Below are positions 31,994 to 40,121 of a DNA stretch of 64,000 bases, piece after piece (the first letter of the stretch is position 1; each line of letters starts with the position of its first letter). The notes beneath the pieces are model-generated. The model saw nothing but the letters and a program-made list of their open reading frames with translations, searched no databases and had not been told where the DNA came from. The DNA is taken from NCBI GenBank assembly GCA_016191845.1, contig JACPVF010000007.1, positions 372,001 through 436,000 of the forward strand, in the 5' to 3' direction. Source of the stretch: Chloroflexota bacterium. GTDB taxonomy: Bacteria > Chloroflexota > Anaerolineae > Anaerolineales > Villigracilaceae. Made by a program: the position numbers and the translations under genes.

Positions 31994-32841
31994 GATAAAA
32001 CCTCCATCAAACAAGCCTGGATCTCACTTTGCGTGGGGATGCCCGCCAGGCCCGGGCGGGTGACGGAATACGCCGCGAATTGAGTGGCAAAGCGGGCTGC
32101 CTCCCACGGGTCACGGGTGGTGTACAAACGGACAAAGAACCCGGCTGCGTAGATGTCGCCCGCGCCGACGGAGTCCACTTCCTCGACCTGCGGAGCGCGG
32201 AAACGGCGGCGATCCCCGTGCCAGTATAGCACCGAACCCGCCGCGCCCTCGGTGACGGCCAGCACACGCACATGATGGGCGAAGAACTCGATCTGCTCCT
32301 CGTCGCCGCCCACGTCTTCGCGGCTGATGACCATCGCGCCAATGTGCGGCAGGACCTGCGCGGCAGCATCCCATGCGCATGGGTGGACGTGTCCCTGCTC
32401 GTCCCAGGCACGCAGCCAACCCTGAGGCGTCAAACCGGTCAACGAGGCCGAGGCTTGCGCGGCCATCTCGGCGGGGATCTCCTGAGCCAATGGCGCAAGA
32501 TGAACGATCGGAGCCGTGCGCCATGCGGCAGGGACATGCTCGTGCGTCAACGTCTCGGCGCGGTGATGCAGGGTCTGCTTGCGGCCCTCGGGGGTCTGGA
32601 TATTTTCAAAGGTGGTGGAATGTTCGGCAGGAATGCGGACGATGGGAAAATCCGCCAGTGGCGCCAGTGGAAGATCCTCCGCACCCGAAGTGACGATACC
32701 CACCCTCAACCCGAGCGCACGCGCTGCCAACGCAGAGTAGGCCGCTGTCCCGCCCAGACGCGGCCCGGACGGAGTCAGGTCCACGGTGAGATGGCCGATC
32801 AACAGGTAATCCACCGCTTCCAGCGGGGCGTGTTCAGGCAT
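31990..32841 (-). CDS. PfkB family carbohydrate kinase
   Basis: 283 residues. Ribokinase fold with LLIGHLTVDLTP at the N-terminus, GGTAAYSALAARALG, and the PfkB signature VDSVGAGDIYAAGFF including the catalytic Asp near residue 236. The sugar or nucleoside substrate is not evident. The ATG at 32841 lies 6 nt after a TATAAT box (32848-32853), pointing to a leaderless mRNA that would begin the pfkB-parA-parB transcript. The 3' end overlaps parA by 4 nt. Confidence 0.9.
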   Translation of the reverse strand: MPEHAPLEAVDYLLIGHLTVDLTPSGPRLGGTAAYSALAARALGLRVGIVTSGAEDLPLAPLADFPIVRIPAEHSTTFENIQTPEGRKQTLHHRAETLTHEHVPAAWRTAPIVHLAPLAQEIPAEMAAQASASLTGLTPQGWLRAWDEQGHVHPCAWDAAAQVLPHIGAMVISREDVGGDEEQIEFFAHHVRVLAVTEGAAGSVLYWHGDRRRFRAPQVEEVDSVGAGDIYAAGFFVRLYTTRDPWEAARFATQFAAYSVTRPGLAGIPTQSEIQACLMEVLS

Positions 32842-32847
32842 GAACGT

Positions 32848-32853
32848 ATTATA
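32848..32853 (-). promoter_or_regulatory. TATAAT -10 box before pfkB-parA-parB
   Basis: Perfect minus-strand TATAAT, 6 nt from the PfkB-family ATG; -35 not evident. It follows the terminator of the rpmH operon, so it marks a new transcription unit. Confidence 0.55.
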
Positions 32854-32913
32854 ACGTGTCACCCCTCTTGCGGAAGAAACCGCACATGACTCTCGCGTTG
32901 CAAACTTTCAGGC

Positions 32914-32944
32914 CATAAAAAAACCAGCGCCTCATCGGCGCTGG
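32914..32944 (-). terminator. Intrinsic terminator of the rpmH-jag operon
   Basis: On the minus strand CCAGCGCC pairs with GGCGCTGG over a 5-nt loop (32924-32931 and 32937-32944), followed by seven T. It starts 8 nt after the jag stop codon. Confidence 0.92.
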
Positions 32945-32952
32945 CTGGGGTC

Positions 32953-33795
32953 TTATTCCTTCGGCAGGATGACCACCTTGCGGTGCGGCTCTTCGCCGGT
33001 GCTTTCAGTGGTGACGGCGGGATGTCCGCGCAGTTCGAGGTGTACGATGCGCCGTTCGCTGGAGGGCATCGGCTCGAGACTGGCGCGGCGGCCGGTCTTC
33101 GTCACCTGGTCGGCCATGCGGCGGGCCAACTGTCGGATCTGGCGCTCGCGGCGGTTGCGATAGCCTTCGACATCCACCACCAACTGCACCCATTGGCCGG
33201 TCTGCTTGCCGACCATCAGCGAGGCTACATACTGGAAGGCATTCAACGTCTCGGCACGGCGGCCGATCAACGTGCTTAGGTCCTCACCACGCACATCCAC
33301 ATGGATGTTGCGGCGGTCATCGGTGGAGTCTTCGAGGTAATGCGCCGAGACCTGCGCCTCCAGGTTGAGCAGGTGCAGCAACTTCGAGACGGTTGCCTCG
33401 GTCGAGTCGAGCACCGCGTCATGTTCATGGGAAACAACGGGAGCCACTTTGGGCTTTTCCGTCTTGACCGGGGCAGGCTTGGCCTTTTCCACCTTGGCGG
33501 GAGCAGGCTCAGCCTTGGGCTTCTCCGCTTTGACGGGAACAGGCTTCGGCTTTGGCTTTGGCTCAGGCTTGGACGGGATGGCGGGCTCCGTTGCAGCGGG
33601 TTGATCGTCCTGCGGGCCGCGCACCGTCAAACGCACGCGCACCTGACGTCCACCCAGGCCGAAGAGTCCCTTCGTACCGGCATCCAGCACTTCCACAGAA
33701 ACAGCGTCGGCGGGCAGGCCCAACTGGGACAGACCCTGGGCCAACGCCTCCTCGACGGTCGGAGCGATGATCTCTAACGTGGTTCGCTCACTCAT
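32953..33795 (-). CDS. jag: Jag/KhpB RNA-binding protein
   Basis: 280 residues. N-terminal Jag_N domain (TVEEALAQGLSQLGL ... TKGLFGLGGRQVRVRL), a long Lys/Pro/Ala-rich linker (about 75-120) made of degenerate EKPK-type repeats, a KH domain (LSTLIGRRAETLNAFQYV) and an R3H domain (RQIRQLARRMADQV ... RIVHLEL). Jag/KhpB binds RNA and affects cell envelope synthesis. Position after yidC is the classic arrangement. Confidence 0.94.
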   Translation of the reverse strand: MSERTTLEIIAPTVEEALAQGLSQLGLPADAVSVEVLDAGTKGLFGLGGRQVRVRLTVRGPQDDQPAATEPAIPSKPEPKPKPKPVPVKAEKPKAEPAPAKVEKAKPAPVKTEKPKVAPVVSHEHDAVLDSTEATVSKLLHLLNLEAQVSAHYLEDSTDDRRNIHVDVRGEDLSTLIGRRAETLNAFQYVASLMVGKQTGQWVQLVVDVEGYRNRRERQIRQLARRMADQVTKTGRRASLEPMPSSERRIVHLELRGHPAVTTESTGEEPHRKVVILPKE

Positions 33796-33806
33796 GATGT
33801 GCCTCC

Positions 33807-34586
33807 CTATTTTTTGGCCGGCGGCGTATTGGATTTATTTCCACCAGGCAGCAGGTTGCGCCAGTTGGCCCTGCCCATCAGGGCGTATTGCACGATACCC
33901 AGCAGGTTGCTGGTGATGAAGTAAATGGAAAGGCCCGAAGCAAAGGTCAGCGCGAACCAGAACAGCATCAGCGGCATGGTGATGGCCATCGAACTGCTCA
34001 TGGCGGCAGTCTGATCATTCGGGTTGGCGTTGGCGGGCATGGTCAGCTTGGACTGGATGTAGGTGGTGATACCCACCACGATGGCCAGCGTAGGGATGGC
34101 GAAGCCCAGTATCGTGACCGACTCGGGACGGCCCAGATCCATCCACAGGAATTTGCTGTTGATGGGGATGATCGACTCGATGCTCAGGAAGGGGAAGATG
34201 CTGCGGCCCAGTTGCAAGAGTCCCAGCGGAGTGGTGGCCAACGCACGGATGACGCTCTGATACAAGGCAATGATGATGGGAAACTGGATCAGCGTGGGCA
34301 GACAGGAGGCAAAGGGGTTAATGCCGCGCTCTTGTTGAATACGCATCTGTTCCTGGGCCAGCTTTTCGCGGTCCTTGGCATACTTCTTCTGGATCTCCTG
34401 CCATTCCTTGTCATTCTGCAGATCCTGCATGGCCTGCGCGCCCTTCAACTGTGAGGCATTGAGCGGCCAGGTGATGACGCGGATCAGGATGGTGAAGAGG
34501 ATGATCGCAAGGCCAAAGTTGTGGCCGATGTTATCGTAAATCCACAACAGGGTGTTGACGAACAGTGAAATGAAAAACTCCCACAT
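33807..34586 (-). CDS. yidC: YidC/Oxa1 membrane protein insertase
   Basis: 259 residues, the short Gram-positive-like form without the large periplasmic domain. Five hydrophobic segments; signature features are GLAIILFTILIRVITWPLN, the charged cytoplasmic hairpin (QKKYAKDREKLAQEQMR), NPFASCLPTLIQFPIIIALYQS and the two last helices with MPLMLFWFALTFASGLSIYFITSNLLG. It inserts proteins into the membrane. It lacks an N-terminal lipoprotein signal. AGGTT lies before the ATG. Confidence 0.95.
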   Translation of the reverse strand: MWEFFISLFVNTLLWIYDNIGHNFGLAIILFTILIRVITWPLNASQLKGAQAMQDLQNDKEWQEIQKKYAKDREKLAQEQMRIQQERGINPFASCLPTLIQFPIIIALYQSVIRALATTPLGLLQLGRSIFPFLSIESIIPINSKFLWMDLGRPESVTILGFAIPTLAIVVGITTYIQSKLTMPANANPNDQTAAMSSSMAITMPLMLFWFALTFASGLSIYFITSNLLGIVQYALMGRANWRNLLPGGNKSNTPPAKK

Positions 34587-34597
34587 GGGAACCTCGT

Positions 34598-35704
34598 TTA
34601 CTGGGGCTTGAACGGCCGCTGCACGATGCCGTCGGTACTCAGGATGGTCATGTAATACTCGGCCCCGGTGGCAAGCGGTGCGACCACGATCAGGTCTCCG
34701 CTTTGCACGGCCGGTGTGTAGAGCTTGCCCTTGATGGTGGCAGGCCAGACCTGTTTCCCGTCCTTGTCGTACGCAAAGATGCCGCCTGACTCGGTGGTGA
34801 CGATCACTTTATCGCTCAGCACGAGCGGGCTTCCGGCGATGGCGTCGGCAGGCTTGGGATTCCACAACACCTTGCCGGTGGCGGCATCGAGCGCGTACAG
34901 GTAACCGTCGAGGTCGGCGGCATACACCTTGTCCCCATCTACCACAGGGCTGCCCCAGACCCACTTCTGGGTCTTGGCTTCCCACAGGGTGGAGCCGTCG
35001 GCGACGTTCAGGGCGAAGACCTTGGAGGCCAGCGACCCAACGTAGAGCGTCTTGCCATCCGCGCTAAAGGCGGGCGCGTTCGGCACTGACCCACCCAGGT
35101 CCACGGCCCAGGCAATCGCGTGAGAGGTGAGATCGATGGCGTACAGATGATGGTCGAGCGAAGAGACGTAGAGATTGGTCCCATCGGTGACCGGCTTGGC
35201 CCACAGATGCCCGCCGCCGCCGATCTCCACCGACCAAAGCAATTCGCCCGTGGCCATGTCGACGACATATAACGTGCCGTCATTGTTGGGCGCATAGACG
35301 ACGTTATCCACCACGAGCGGCGAGGCCACCCAACGATCCTGGGCGGCGGCAAAGAAGCAGTTGGCGTCCGGGGTCTTGGTATCGGCGGCCACCTTGGTGG
35401 TGTCGATCAGGTACAGGCAGTGATCGGTGCCTGCGCTGCCGATGACCATGCGGCCGTCGCCCAACAGGACGGGGTCCGCGTAGAAGGACATCTTGGCGTC
35501 AGCCTTGGCGGGGTAGCGCCACAATTCAGCGCCATCACGCAGGCGGACAGCGTAAATCTGGGCGCCGTCCGCAAGGTAGGCGGCATCGGCGTCCGCAGCC
35601 AGACCAGGCCAACTCGACCCGCGGCTTGCGGCGGTGGAACAGGCGCTGAGCAGGAGCACACCTGCCAGGGCCAGAAGGATCAAAGGGAAGCGTTTTGCGT
35701 TCAA
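34598..35704 (-). CDS. PQQ-like beta-propeller lipoprotein
   Basis: 368 residues. Lipoprotein signal with lipobox LLSAC, then an eight-bladed-type propeller built from PQQ/BamB-like repeats, for instance GTLYVVDMATGELLWSVEIGG-type blades such as LYAIDLTSHAIAWAVDLGG, VFALNVADGSTLWEAKTQ and LYALDAATGKVLWN. The start is TTG at 35704 because GGAGG lies 8 nt upstream; the TTG six bases earlier is too close. It sits between yidD and yidC, which suggests a role at the insertase exit or in outer-surface assembly. Confidence 0.85.
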   Translation of the reverse strand: MNAKRFPLILLALAGVLLLSACSTAASRGSSWPGLAADADAAYLADGAQIYAVRLRDGAELWRYPAKADAKMSFYADPVLLGDGRMVIGSAGTDHCLYLIDTTKVAADTKTPDANCFFAAAQDRWVASPLVVDNVVYAPNNDGTLYVVDMATGELLWSVEIGGGGHLWAKPVTDGTNLYVSSLDHHLYAIDLTSHAIAWAVDLGGSVPNAPAFSADGKTLYVGSLASKVFALNVADGSTLWEAKTQKWVWGSPVVDGDKVYAADLDGYLYALDAATGKVLWNPKPADAIAGSPLVLSDKVIVTTESGGIFAYDKDGKQVWPATIKGKLYTPAVQSGDLIVVAPLATGAEYYMTILSTDGIVQRPFKPQ

Positions 35705-35716
35705 GAACAAAACCTC

Positions 35717-35953
35717 CTAGGGAACGGGGTCGTAGCCCCCGACGTTGAACGGATTACAACGGAGCACACGCCAGGTCGCCATCACCGAGCCCTTCAGTGC
35801 GCCATATTTGTAAATGGCCTGATAGCCGTAATGAGAGCAGGATGGATAGAAGCGGCAGGTATTCTCCGGCAGGCCGCGCGAAATGGTCATCTGATACAGG
35901 CGGATCAACGCCAGCAGCAGGATGCGCGGCCAGTTGACGAGCGTGCGTGACAT
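35717..35953 (-). CDS. yidD: Membrane protein insertion efficiency factor YidD
   Basis: 78 residues from the ATG at 35953. It carries the family core [36 protein letters not shown] and the closing [17 protein letters not shown]. Small amphipathic membrane-associated protein encoded in the rpmH-rnpA-yidD-yidC order. An upstream ATG at 36007, overlapping the rnpA stop, would add 18 residues; the shorter form matches the usual family length. Confidence 0.93.
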   Translation of the reverse strand: MSRTLVNWPRILLLALIRLYQMTISRGLPENTCRFYPSCSHYGYQAIYKYGALKGSVMATWRVLRCNPFNVGGYDPVP

Positions 35954-35996
35954 ATCCCGCAGGCGCGGCTCGTTGGGGTAATCGTGCAGATGAAAT

Positions 35997-36344
35997 TCAG
36001 GCTTCATGGCTGGGGGTCAATCCGGCGCGGCGGAGCAGGGAATCGAGGGCAACACGGGTGTCGGTCAGGGTGGCGGTGGTCAGACCCGGGCGGGCAATCA
36101 GGATCAGATCCCAGCCCACAGGAATTCCAGCGACGAGGAGCCGCATCGCTTCGCGCAGCAGACGTTTGGCGCGATTCCGATATACGGCATTCCCCACCGC
36201 CCGACCGGCTGCCACGCCCACCCGCACACGAGGCTGGTCGCTGGCCCGGGCTACCAACACAACAAGCGGGTGCGCATAGGATCTTCCACTTTGCCGCACC
36301 CGCTTGAAATCATCCGACCGGGTCAGACGAAACTTACGCTGCAC
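35997..36344 (-). CDS. rnpA: Ribonuclease P protein component
   Basis: 115 residues. RnpA signature [22 protein letters not shown] near residue 47, N-terminal [13 protein letters not shown] and a C-terminal [10 protein letters not shown]. It binds the RNase P RNA and helps process tRNA 5' ends. GTG start with GAGGT upstream. Encoded directly after rpmH; the start of yidD lies at or just after its stop. Confidence 0.96.
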   Translation of the reverse strand: MQRKFRLTRSDDFKRVRQSGRSYAHPLVVLVARASDQPRVRVGVAAGRAVGNAVYRNRAKRLLREAMRLLVAGIPVGWDLILIARPGLTTATLTDTRVALDSLLRRAGLTPSHEA

Positions 36345-36395
36345 CCGTACCTCACAAGTCGGGGAGTCCCCGCCTGCGATATGGATACCCCGTGC

Positions 36396-36566
36396 CTACC
36401 AACGAACGCGCTTGACGTGTTCGTTGGAGCGGACGGTCAGTTTGTGACGGCCCTTGAGGCGGCGGCGCTTCAGCACCCCGCGGCCATCAGCCGAGGCCAT
36501 GCGCTGGCGGAAGCCATGCACGCGCACGCGGCGGCGGATCTTGGGTTGATAGGTTCGCTTGGTCAT
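36396..36566 (-). CDS. rpmH: 50S ribosomal protein L34
   Basis: 56 residues, very basic. The reading frame begins [19 protein letters not shown], continues [19 protein letters not shown] and ends VKRVRW. The central GFRxRMxxxxGRxVLxxRRxKGR is diagnostic for L34. The C-terminal tail is about ten residues longer than the common 44-46. It is a short gene easily missed. The ATG follows GAGGAACATC on the minus strand. It heads the rpmH-rnpA-yidD-propeller-yidC-jag operon, whose promoter is at 36670-36699. Confidence 0.97.
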   Translation of the reverse strand: MTKRTYQPKIRRRVRVHGFRQRMASADGRGVLKRRRLKGRHKLTVRSNEHVKRVRW

Positions 36567-36669
36567 TCGAGATGTTCCTCACTCAAAAGATAATTGCAAG
36601 TCCCGTGCTTCAGGGAAGCCATCCGCGGTTTCCCAGCGGGAACGAGCTGGCAGAGTAGACTGGCGCGAT

Positions 36670-36699
36670 ATTATACCGTAGGGGTCGTGATTCGGTCAA
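36670..36699 (-). promoter_or_regulatory. Sigma70 promoter of the rpmH operon
   Basis: Minus-strand TTGACC (36694-36699) and TATAAT (36670-36675) are 18 nt apart. The start would be near 36663, leaving a leader of about 100 nt before rpmH, containing a TTCCC-AGC-GGGAA hairpin. The -35 overlaps the end of the upstream trkA gene. Confidence 0.8.
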
Positions 36700-37397
36700 A
36701 CGGATTCGCGCTCTTCGTCGCGGTCGGGATGAGTGGAAGATGAGAGCATTTCGTCGAGCGTGACAGCAGCCTCGGGGCTGGTGATAGCCAGCACCTCGTC
36801 CCATTCCTGGAGCACGGAACTGCCGCGCGGCAGGATGACTTGTCCGTCTCGGATGATGGCAGCGATGATGCATTCGTCGGGCAGGCCAAGATCCTTGAGG
36901 GGTTTCCCAATCGCACGTGCGCCCGGCTCGACCTTCTCCTCCACCAACGAGTACCGTCCGCGGCGGATCTTGAGCAGGGTCATCATGTCGCCCAAAGACA
37001 TCTCTTCACGGATCAGGCTGGAAAGCACATTGGCTTGATTGAGAGCCACATCCACGTGGAAGGTCTCGTTGAACATCCACTCGTTGCGCGGATTATTGAT
37101 GCGGGCAATGGTACGCGGTACGTTGAACAACGTGCGGCCCATGTAACACAGCACCAGGTTGGTGGCATCATCGGCGGTACAGGCCGCCAGGATATGCGCC
37201 TGGTGGACACCCACCGCAGCCAGAGTGTCGGGGTCGGTGGCCAACCCTTCGTAGATGGCCTCGGTGGGCAGTTCCTGGTGAAGATGGACCAACAGATCAG
37301 GGCGGTGTTCGATCAACCGCACCTTATAACCTTCGGACAGAAGCAGGGTGGCCAGTTGCATTCCGGTGCGGCCGCCACCGGCGATTACGACATACAT
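36696..37397 (-). CDS. TrkA-family potassium channel regulator
   Basis: 233 residues. RCK-type NAD-binding Rossmann start VVIAGGGRTGMQLA, Asp/Glu at the end of strand 2 (LIEHRPD), and middle motif ACTADDATNLVLCY and RINNPRNEWMFN. The C-terminal TrkA_C ligand domain follows (LKDLGLPDECIIAAIIRDGQVILPRGSSVLQEWDEVL). It gates potassium transporters in response to nucleotides. The ATG at 37397 lies 2 nt after the paralogous gene upstream. Forms a unit with it and the APC permease. Confidence 0.92.
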   Translation of the reverse strand: MYVVIAGGGRTGMQLATLLLSEGYKVRLIEHRPDLLVHLHQELPTEAIYEGLATDPDTLAAVGVHQAHILAACTADDATNLVLCYMGRTLFNVPRTIARINNPRNEWMFNETFHVDVALNQANVLSSLIREEMSLGDMMTLLKIRRGRYSLVEEKVEPGARAIGKPLKDLGLPDECIIAAIIRDGQVILPRGSSVLQEWDEVLAITSPEAAVTLDEMLSSSTHPDRDEERESV

Positions 37398-37398
37398 G

Positions 37399-38061
37399 TT
37401 AAGCCTCCGCCTTGGTGTCGATTCGGGCACGCAGGGCTTTGATGCCGTCGAAGGTGGCGCTCACGTTGACAACATCTCCACCCTCGAGACGGGTATCGAG
37501 AGTGGGAAGGAAGGCGCGCCCGGCGCGGGAAATGGCCACCGGCAGGAACCCAGCCAACCCCTGGCACATGTCACCCCACAGGCGTCCATGCCATTCCTGC
37601 GGAATGACCAGATCATAGACCTCGACCTCGCCATTGCCCGCCGAAAAGACCGCACGGGTGCTGACGCCGGTCATCAACTCCTCGGTGCGCTGGGCGCCCC
37701 AGGCGGTCGAGCCGACGATCTGGATGCCGAAGGTCTCCAACATACCGCGCAGTCGCGGATCGTAGTTACGGCAGACAACCATCGGAAGATTGTAAATCGT
37801 ACGCGCGGCATGCGCCACCACCGCATTGAGTGTGTCAGAATTGGTTACAGCCGCCAGACCGTCTGCTTCATCAACACCGGCGCGGTCGAGCACATCCTTG
37901 CGCAAGGCTTCCCCATGGACAGTGCGTCCACGGAACTCAGGATCGATACGATGGAAGGCCTCCTCGTTTTGATCCACGACCACCACCTGGTGGCCGCTCT
38001 TATATAGGCGGAAGGCCAACTCTGCGCCCACGCGCCCACAGCCTACGACAATAAAGTTCAT
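37399..38061 (-). CDS. TrkA-family potassium channel regulator
   Basis: 220 residues. Rossmann motif FIVVGCGRVGAELA, VVVVDQNEEAF, GEALRKDVLDRAGVDEADGL and TNSDTLNAVVAHAAR, then a TrkA_C-type end (VSATFDGIKALRARI). Similar to, but distinct from, the next gene. Two different RCK proteins in tandem suggest a hetero-oligomeric gating ring. The ATG overlaps the stop of the KimA-like permease by 4 nt. Confidence 0.92.
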   Translation of the reverse strand: MNFIVVGCGRVGAELAFRLYKSGHQVVVVDQNEEAFHRIDPEFRGRTVHGEALRKDVLDRAGVDEADGLAAVTNSDTLNAVVAHAARTIYNLPMVVCRNYDPRLRGMLETFGIQIVGSTAWGAQRTEELMTGVSTRAVFSAGNGEVEVYDLVIPQEWHGRLWGDMCQGLAGFLPVAISRAGRAFLPTLDTRLEGGDVVNVSATFDGIKALRARIDTKAEA

Positions 38062-40031
38062 ACGTTCTCCTTGGTTTCCGAAACCTGATACGGCACGTCA
38101 GTAATGACGATGCCCGGCGTGGATAAAAGCTCCTTGCGCAATAATTCCGCCGTGTTCATGTGCAATATGCCTTCCACCGGGCTGGCAGCCACGAACTGCG
38201 GCACGACGATGGTGATGACCTCATTGGGCTGACGTTGGATGATGATCTCGTCGATATATTGCAACAGAGGTTCGAGGAACAGACGATAAGGTGAGTCGAG
38301 AATATACAGGCGTACGCCGTCCCCCCAGGTGGTCCATTTCTTCTGGACCTTTTCGGTCTCAGCTGGGTCGATGGACACATGGACGGCGGTCACATCATTG
38401 GAGAGCATACGTGCATAACGCAATGCCTGGAGCGTGCCCTGATGCACGCCACTGACCGGCATGATGACGCGGTGGCGGGTGACATGCGGCGCGGGACCGG
38501 CATAATGGTCTAGGGAAAGATGTTTAGCAAGTTCACGATAGTGGTGGTTCACGAGCTTAAAAAGGCCCATCAGCAATGGGGTGATTATCAAAACGATCCA
38601 GGCCCCGTCATGAAACTTAGTCACAGAGAATACAAGCATAACCACGCCTGTACATAATGCGCCAAAGGCATTCATGACCATTTTAATGCGCCAGGTCGGC
38701 TCATACCGCAAAACCGCATCATGCTGACGAATTTCTTCGCCCGGCTTAAGATGGCCTGTCCGCCACCAGCGGCGGGCCATTCCGATTTGCGCAAGGGTGA
38801 ACGAAAGGAACACCCCAATCGCATAGAGCGGGATCAAGCGCGTCACACTGGCTTGAAATACAACCACCAAAATGGAGGCCAAAATTGCCAGGGCAAAAAT
38901 TCCATAGGAATACACAAGGCGGCTGCCACGGTAAGTCAATTGACGCGGCAGGAAACCATCCTGCGCGGTCAAGGCCCCCAGACGCGGAAAACCAGCAAAC
39001 GCAGTATTGGCAGCCAGCACAAGGATGACGGTTGTGGCAGTGATCAACATCAAGTAAAAGATACCGCGACCATCATATACGGTGCGGGCAATCTGAGAAA
39101 TAACAGTTTCCTGTTCGGATGGGATCGCGCCAATGGTTTTCGTCAGGAACGAAATGCCCAGGAAGAGTGAAGCCAGGATGAAACCCATCCAGATCAAGGT
39201 TATGCCGGCATTCTTACTGCGAGGCTCCTTGAAGGCTGTAATCCCGTTCGAGATGGCCTCAATCCCCGTCAATGCGGCTGTACCGCTGGAAAATGCATGC
39301 AGGATCAGGAAAGGTGTGACCATCTGAAGAGTGGCTACTATCTCCAATTCAGGGGGATCCACCACCGCCCCCAAAGAGCCGCTCAAAAAGCGGAAGAGGC
39401 CGATACCCAACGTAACGAACATCATAAAAATAAAGAAGTAGTTTGGCAGTGCAAAAGCCAGCCCAGATTCACGCACGCCGCGCAGATTGATCACCATCAC
39501 CAACAGGATGAAAGCCACCGCCAACGGCACACGATACGGGAATACCCATGGCGCAGCCGAAACGATCTGGGCCACACCAGATGCAATCGAAACGGCAACA
39601 GTCAAAATGTAATCAGTAAGCAGGGCCGCTGCCGCCATGAGGGCCGCCCATTCTCCCAGATTATCCTTCGCAACAATATATGCGCCGCCGCCATTCGGAT
39701 AGGAATGGATGATCTGTTCATAGGAAATCGTAACAATGGTGAGCAGAACGACGATCGCGATGGCGATGGGAAATACATAGCTAAAAGATGCTGTTCCCGC
39801 CACGGCTAGGATGATCAGAATCTCCTGAGTGGCATAAGCATTGGAAGACAGCGCATCCGATGCAAACACGGCAAGGCCAACAGCCTTTCCAATGGTTTCA
39901 TGAGATGCATCAGCAGTGGGGAGAGGACGGCCGATCAGCCAATGTCCGGGGGACCAGCGCGGCTTATGTTTGGTGGTACGCCGCATGATGCGATCCTGGG
40001 CATGCGGGTCCTGGGGGGCAACTGTTGTCAT
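38058..40031 (-). CDS. APC-superfamily permease, KimA-like potassium transporter
   Basis: 657 residues. Twelve predicted helices with the APC pattern (GLAVFASDALSSNAYATQEIL, YPNGGGAYIVAKDNLGEWAA, FLILHAFSSGTAALTGIEAISNG), then a cytoplasmic USP-like tail (RHRVIMPVSGVHQGTLQALRYAR). KimA/YdaO transporters have this shape and import potassium under cyclic di-AMP control. Coupling to two TrkA genes supports a potassium role; amino-acid transport is the alternative. The gene is visibly richer in A+T than its neighbours. A TATAAT box lies about 70 nt upstream at 40100-40105. Confidence 0.82.
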   Translation of the reverse strand: MTTVAPQDPHAQDRIMRRTTKHKPRWSPGHWLIGRPLPTADASHETIGKAVGLAVFASDALSSNAYATQEILIILAVAGTASFSYVFPIAIAIVVLLTIVTISYEQIIHSYPNGGGAYIVAKDNLGEWAALMAAAALLTDYILTVAVSIASGVAQIVSAAPWVFPYRVPLAVAFILLVMVINLRGVRESGLAFALPNYFFIFMMFVTLGIGLFRFLSGSLGAVVDPPELEIVATLQMVTPFLILHAFSSGTAALTGIEAISNGITAFKEPRSKNAGITLIWMGFILASLFLGISFLTKTIGAIPSEQETVISQIARTVYDGRGIFYLMLITATTVILVLAANTAFAGFPRLGALTAQDGFLPRQLTYRGSRLVYSYGIFALAILASILVVVFQASVTRLIPLYAIGVFLSFTLAQIGMARRWWRTGHLKPGEEIRQHDAVLRYEPTWRIKMVMNAFGALCTGVVMLVFSVTKFHDGAWIVLIITPLLMGLFKLVNHHYRELAKHLSLDHYAGPAPHVTRHRVIMPVSGVHQGTLQALRYARMLSNDVTAVHVSIDPAETEKVQKKWTTWGDGVRLYILDSPYRLFLEPLLQYIDEIIIQRQPNEVITIVVPQFVAASPVEGILHMNTAELLRKELLSTPGIVITDVPYQVSETKENV

Positions 40032-40121
40032 AACAACACTCTCTTCATTCGAGTAACAGACAAAATAGAAGCCCTTAAAAGAAGCAAGGGCAGGCGTGGA
40101 TTATAGTCGAGAATCATGGAA

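Noticed and set aside
33420-33600. Repetitive DNA in jag that resembles a direct-repeat array
   Set aside because: It encodes a Lys/Pro/Ala-rich linker with degenerate repeats; spacing and sequence are not those of a CRISPR or satellite.
40032-40121. Possible cyclic di-AMP riboswitch before the KimA-like gene
   Set aside because: The gap is only 90 nt, too short for the known ydaO-type switch, and no matching core was seen.
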